A DNA stretch of 64,000 bases from Epiperipatus broadwayi (lineage: Eukaryota; Onychophora; Udeonychophora; Euonychophora; Peripatidae): positions 308,001 through 372,000 of the forward strand of contig JAQFVV010012395.1 in NCBI GenBank assembly GCA_028023455.1, written 5' to 3'. The notes below the pieces were generated by a model. It did no database searches. It was given only the letters and a program-made list of their open reading frames with translations, and had not been told where the DNA came from. Positions 58,601 through 64,000 of the stretch are shown piece after piece. A program made the translations under genes and the position numbers. Position 1 is the stretch's first letter. Each line of letters starts with the position of its first letter.

Positions 58601-61600
58601 TATATAGTGAAAACTTAAATAATCAGTGGTGCCCATATAAAATAATTGATATTTCTAAGTTTCAGTAATACATTAACATTAAATTTAATCTAGAGTTTAC
58701 ATATTGTTTTAAAGTGTATCAGATAAATGGAGAAAGTAAAAATATAAAAAACAAAAAAGGAAGAAATTCATTAATAAATTTTCTACTGAAATAATAATTG
58801 CATGAAAAAAATGTTATAAAAATAATTAAAATCATTCATTTGGGAGAACTATCTGCAATTTTGTAAAATGATACAAAACAGGATTAAAGATGGGCAAATA
58901 TAACCTAAAATGCAATTTATCCAAACCACTTCAAATATTTTTTATCAAAACCTTTATTTGTATATATATATATATATTGTGACCATCTGAATGAGCACAA
59001 GGCTTTAAGATACTTTGTATCTTAATTAAATAGTTATATTATATTTTTTAAAAAATTAAATAACCTTAGAATTTTAAATTTTTTTGCTGGAGATTGTTTA
59101 AAGCGTGAATATGCATTGCTTATACAGTTTATTGACCACTTGATAGGTATTCATTATTATTAGTGTGGTTAATGAGGTATTTAATATAAGGAAGAAGGGT
59201 TGTTTATTAATGGAATTGATACATTTTGTCAGAAAGATGCAAAGTTATTTTATATTATTGTAATATTGGTTGAATAGTTTCAAAATCCTTTATTCATTGA
59301 TACTTATCTTTTTGTCAACAATTAATAGCCATTTCAATTATATTTAGTTAAGATAGTTCAATATTTAGGTTGTAGTACATGTGCATGCATGTATGACTCC
59401 GCATCATTTTCATTTCATTTTCATCTTTTAATAACAGCAAACAATAGTACATGCACAATAAAAAACATTTAAATTACAGTAGTTATCTTAAATAATTTAA
59501 CAAATATATATTTCTTTCCAATGATTAATAGATAGTTGAATCAATAGATTATTTTACAAATTAAATAAATTATTAATCATTTTTATTTAATAGTTTATTA
59601 ATATTCATTTTTCTTTCAAGTTTGTAAAAGCTATTTATTTTATTATTATTTTTATCTTGATTTAAATTCTAAAAAATCAAAGTGATTTTTTTTTTTGAAA
59701 AGATTTTTTTTTTGAATATGTAATTAGCTGAGATAGAAGAAGTGTGGGAGTAAGTGGTGGAAGGAAATAAACTTTGCAAAAGAGAGCTATTTAACAAAGA
59801 TCTCCAGTGAAAAAATTTGCATATTATGTAATGTAATTGTAGCCAAAAAAAAACTGTGGTTGATTTTGTGAAATTAAAACCAGTTGCTGAAGTCAAATTG
59901 ATTTTTAAAAAAAGGACTTTGGAGTAAAACTTTGAAAGGATATTAAGAAATATATTATGGAAAGAGTTAATTTCAGAATGCAGTTCTAAGTTTTAAAAAG
60001 GTATTCAGTTTACTTTACTCTTCTTGATTTAAACATATTGAATTAACCATCTTCATAACTATTGCTCTTTTAAAAATGTATGTTAATAACATCCAGTCTA
60101 CATTACTTCACTTAATTATCATTTTAAATAGAAATAAATTGCACGAATATTATTGTTGTATCATTGACCAATGTGGGTTCTTTAATATATCTGGAAAGCG
60201 CATGCAGAACTATTTTACAAAATATATTTTTATTCTTCACTATTTTCAGTGTTATGTTTTTGTGAGAATTAAACATAGACGTAAGGATATGCATATTTTG
60301 ATAAATCATGCCATGTTTAAATTCATCATAAAGAGATGACAGTATTTGTTTGTCTGGTATTTCTGGAAATAATATGTATGTTAAATGAAGAAAATAAATG
60401 TGAGCTACTTCAAATTAACTATCTGTTTAAATCGAATAGAAGGATAGAAATGCTGGTAATTTTTGTTCTCTTCGATAAAGATGGAAAATAAAACAAAGTA
60501 TTATTAAATGATATTCAATAAACTACTAAAAATAATTACATATTCAATTTAGAACTACAACGGAATAAGTGAGATAATTCCTGTCCAACAGTAGTTAAGA
60601 ATTTATTATATTTTCATCATAATAGAAGATAAAGTGATTGCTTATGTATGATACAGTAACTTAAATAACTTTGTTATGAACATTGAAGATTCTGAGTCCT
60701 ACTTAAGCATGGCTATATTTGTTTGGTTAACCTACAGCAGTTTATTTTAGTTTAAAATTCAGTTTGGAATGTGTCCCATATTGTTTCATAAACCTGGAAC
60801 CGAGCTTTGCAAGTGAACTTTTATTTTAAATTACAAAACTAATAACTTTTGTTTCTTTATTTTTTTTTTTATTGTTTGTCATAATTATTGTATATGATAA
60901 GTAGATAGGCTTTATTTATTATTATGTTTATTTATAATTTGGATATTTTGACCACCAAGAACGTCTCTGAAGCGTATCCAAATGAGGACTCACTGGTAAA
61001 AATTGATTGTGTTCAAACAGGTCTTATTGTTCTTTTACGAAGGTAAAGAAAAATATTTTTTTTAAATATATTATTAGAGAGGGTTACATTTATTTTGTAT
61101 ACTTTATTATCTCAAAGTGAAAAAAAAATTTTTTTAAATCAACGAACTTATAATAGAAGTAGTTTGCAAGATATGAATGAAAGTTCGTTCGTAATAATTA
61201 TAAATATTAAATTAAAAGTTATACCTTAATGCAATATTTAATTATCATGTTACCTGCTTAGCGTGTAATTTAGAGTTAATATTATATATACTTTTTATTC
61301 ACGGGTGTGTGTTTGTTTTGCACAATTATGATATTTGTTTCATAAAGTTCAGTTTGTGAATATTTTATGCATAAATTTCATACACTGACGTATTCTACTG
61401 AGTTGAACGGATTGGTATGTTATCTGTATGTATTTATCTGCCAGCGGGTATTTATAATGTTCAATATTTAGAAAAGCTATGAGAATGGAAAGAAATCTGA
61501 TTGCGTTATAATGTTTGCAGGGATAAAAGATTTTGCTTATGTAGTCTATGTTAATAATTTTCCATGAGTAGAGCCTAGTTGATATTATATGCGTATGATT

Positions 61601-63255
61601 AAATGATATTTTGAAGTGATGTTTTCATAGGGCCCTGGTGATGAGGAATAAATCCCCACCAATGATGTATTTAGAAATAAATGAGTTATTGTTGAAGTGT
61701 GATTAAATGATGCTTAGGAAGTTATGTGACATTTTTCTTTTTGGATTCTTGGTGATGAGGAAAAAGTGGCCACCAAAAGTATATTTAGAATCAGATGAAT
61801 TGTTATAGAAGTGTTCAGTAAGAGTTTACCTGCTCCTCATTTAGTTTTCCCTTATAATGTATAGTATGTATAATCATGAAAATATAGCTATGTGTTAATT
61901 AATAGGTGGCCAGATAAATTGTTAGATTAATTCTTGATGTAGTATTAGTGTCTTATTTCATTGATGAATTACGACATTGTCCGAAAGAAAATAATTGTAT
62001 GATATTTTCTTAATGAATGGAGAGTTTATAGAAAAGATTGTTTTCTATTATTGCTGCTTGAACATGCACACACACGCATAATATAAATAATATCGCGTAT
62101 ATAAAGTATAGAATTATTGAAATTAAAATGAGAAATAAATGTTTTTTTTTTTTGAAATACATTATGTTCATTTAAATATAAAGTATAAAGTATTGAGATT
62201 AAAACGGGAATAAATATTTAAAAATACAGTGTATTTATCTAAATAAAGTTTATAAATCATCAGAATAAACATGATTTGTTGCTATGCATAAAAGGTATAC
62301 GTAATTGAAAGTGATTATTTAGTCAATTAGAGAAAGTTGCTTTGTTGAGAGCCAAATATTATTAATTTGATTTATTTTGTTAATCAAGAGTAATACCCTC
62401 TCAAAAGTATTTTTTGTGTGCTAATAATATAATATGTTATTTATTTATTGTCATGTAGATGAAACATGTAGGCAAAGCATGTGTTCGAAGTCAGGATATT
62501 TAAGTTTGTTATTAATTTGCTTTGATAGTAGGGATAATCCCAAACTGATGCTCAAAGTTTATTTGATAATTTAAAAAAAAATCTGTAAGACAAATAGTCC
62601 ATTTGTTAATATCATGTTAAACCAAGTTTATTTTATTGTAATAAATGATTTGTTTTAGTTATTTAAAATCTTAAGAACTGTGTCTTGAGTTATTCTTGTG
62701 TACATTCGTGTTTTCCATTTCCACATTTCATAAGTCTATTACAAAATAGATATATTATTTTAGAGTTATAATACCAAATCTGCTAGTGTCAGACAATATT
62801 GTTTTTCTTAATCCAAACATTATAAAAGAACATTTGCCACTTGATAAACGTATTAGAAAGGTTGCCAAGTCAGTATATTTGTTAGATGATGATATGAGAT
62901 TAAAATATCCTATTTCTGTCATTATCTTATTATTGAAACACAGTAAAATATTTTAGTCAACTTGTTTCATTATATTTTTCTCATACTTTAGAATTATAAC
63001 TTATGGGCCAATGTACTTTATTAATTCAACTGTGTTTGTCAAAATTCCCTGAGATATTATTGTTTATTTCTTGATTGGCATTAAAGTAGATGTTTAGATT
63101 ATGATATGCCAAGTCATAGAATTGTTTAAGAATATAATTATAGCAAGCTGATATGTGTTATACTTGGATGAATGAAGAAATTAAAGTATATTTTAATAGT
63201 CTGTATCAAATAAACATTATAATTTTTTATCATACAATTAATTAACAAAGGAATT
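58601..63255. other. AT-rich stretch, no supported gene
   Basis: A/T tracts and TA microsatellites (for example 58960). One diverged direct duplication at about 61597-61830. No exon or mobile-element border supported. Confidence 0.4.
61597..61830. repeat. diverged ~114-bp direct duplication
   Basis: GATTAAATGAT at 61597 and 61701, and GGTGATGAGGA at 61637 and 61751, followed in both by a TGGCCACC/TCCCCACC-A and TATTTAGAA block. Old tandem copy. Confidence 0.6.
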
Positions 63256-63365
63256 TACATTATAAACAGAGCAAAACTCTCCATACAGTATTGCCACCTG
63301 TGCTAAACAGAGTAATCAATGGATGCCAGAAGGCTTGTGCATAAAATCCATATCTAATGCCTACT

Positions 63366-63426
63366 CATCCAATATCCCCAGACTAGTTTCTGGCTTGTGA
63401 CCTTCTTCAGTGAGGAGCTTTGGATC
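63366..63426 (-). ncRNA. type I hammerhead ribozyme, array E, minus unit (N7 = A)
   Basis: Core reads CUGAAGA; position 7 is the one variable core position, so it remains valid. Stem II has one G-U (GGU/GCC), and GAAACUAGUC is intact. Confidence 0.65.
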
Positions 63427-63964
63427 TGAGAGCACTGCATCTAGATCTTAGGATCTAATGCAACCCTCTAGCAACCACCTTTTATCTCTACTTAACTCCA
63501 AAACTTTGAGAATGAAATTGAAAACACAAAAAATATTTTCAATCTAAGCTCAATAGTTATTTTCAATCTAAGCTCAATAGCTTATATAGTCATATGGGTC
63601 TGAACTCAGTTCAGTACCCATACATTTTGGTGTCTTTGGCTCTTTTACAATCATAGCCACCACTATCCTATTAGGCAGAATTGGTGTTAAACCATTAAGC
63701 ATCACATGATCACATTTCCTGTACTAGCACATTAATTGTTGGTAAACAGAGCAAAACTCTATGGTTGTAAAAGAACCAAAGACACCAAAATGTATGGGTG
63801 CTGAACTGAATTCAGACCCATATGAATATATAAGCTATTGAGCTTAGATTGAAAATATTTTTTGTGTTTTCAATTTCATTGTCATAGTTTTGTAGTTAAG
63901 TAGAGATAAAAGGTGGTTGCTAGAGGGTTGCATTAGATCCTAAGATTTACATGCAGTGCTCTCA

Positions 63965-64000
63965 GATCCAAAGCTCCTCAATGACGAAGGCCACAAGCCA
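63965..64000 (+). ncRNA. hammerhead motif, array E, plus unit (cut by window end)
   Basis: Stem I strand and stem II are visible, but the first core base is A (AUGACGA). The window ends before GAAA. Confidence 0.45.

Larger units (their letters stand above)
63260..64000. mobile_element. hammerhead-repeat array E (runs off the window)
   Basis: Starts with the same left end as array D (ATAAACAGAGCAAAACTC). Minus unit to about 63757, then plus sequence to the window end. The inversion breakpoint (ACTCTATGGTTGTAAAAG at about 63757) differs from those of arrays A-D. A short internal duplication (TTTTCAATCTAAGCTCAATA, 63536 and 63561) lies in the minus unit. Confidence 0.8.

Noticed and set aside
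1-64000. CRISPR arrays, bacterial operons or phage modules
   Set aside because: No short regularly spaced repeats with unique spacers and no prokaryotic gene organisation; the spliced TAF5L gene and the retroelements show an animal genome.

Overview
The window looks like AT-rich (roughly three-quarters A+T by eye) nuclear DNA from an invertebrate animal. It has a spliced animal gene with very long introns, non-LTR (LINE) retrotransposon remnants, Penelope-like elements, tRNA-derived SINE-like pieces, fold-back elements and microsatellites, and no bacterial-style gene packing. The phylum cannot be fixed from sequence alone.

Host gene. Five exons on the minus strand (42903 down to 5792) join in a continuous reading frame with GT/AG borders. 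They encode the first 180 residues of a TAF5L-type protein, the TAF5-like WD40 subunit of SAGA/PCAF acetyltransferase complexes. The WD40 propeller is not in the window and should lie to the left of base 1. Introns of about 5.4, 14.1, 0.46 and 16.6 kb hold most of the repeats between 5.8 and 42.8 kb. A single possible 75-nt exon of an unidentified gene lies at 56847-56921 (minus).

Mobile DNA. (1) An RTE-like LINE with a 3' end in TGATGATG repeats is present at 1-275 and 26108-27230. A second LINE (APE endonuclease plus RT) at about 47440-51480 carries two internal tandem duplications and is split by a 1.3-kb insertion. A third, on the minus strand at 57120-58600, has a short copy nested at 7433-7877. 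(2) Two Penelope-like elements (PLEs) with GIY-YIG endonuclease domains are each present as head-to-head inverted pairs (40300-42271 and 45115-47095). (3) A family of repeat units of about 455 bp occurs at 4.1-5.3, 7.4-9.0, 43.6-45.1, 49.2-50.5 and 63.26-64.0 kb. It abuts the second PLE like its pseudo-LTR. Each unit can fold a type I hammerhead ribozyme (CUGACGA core, GAAA, GUC cleavage triplet, two-part stem I). (4) Two more hammerhead families occur: one in a SINE-like/fold-back context (11.46 and 21.86 kb), and one as a back-to-back pair inside a 300-bp palindrome (2751-3050). (5) A 1222-bp DNA transposon has 8-bp target duplications (9034-10255). A large terminal-inverted-repeat element of about 2.7 kb is filled with a 410-460 bp higher-order repeat (12.3-15.1 kb). 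A 98-bp-arm perfect palindrome lies in the shortest TAF5L intron.

Main theme: at least three unrelated self-cleaving ribozyme motifs sit on retroelement-like repeats, many in inverted pairs. The ~455-bp family repeatedly shows the same layout, one inverted unit followed by two direct units, with a different inversion breakpoint each time.
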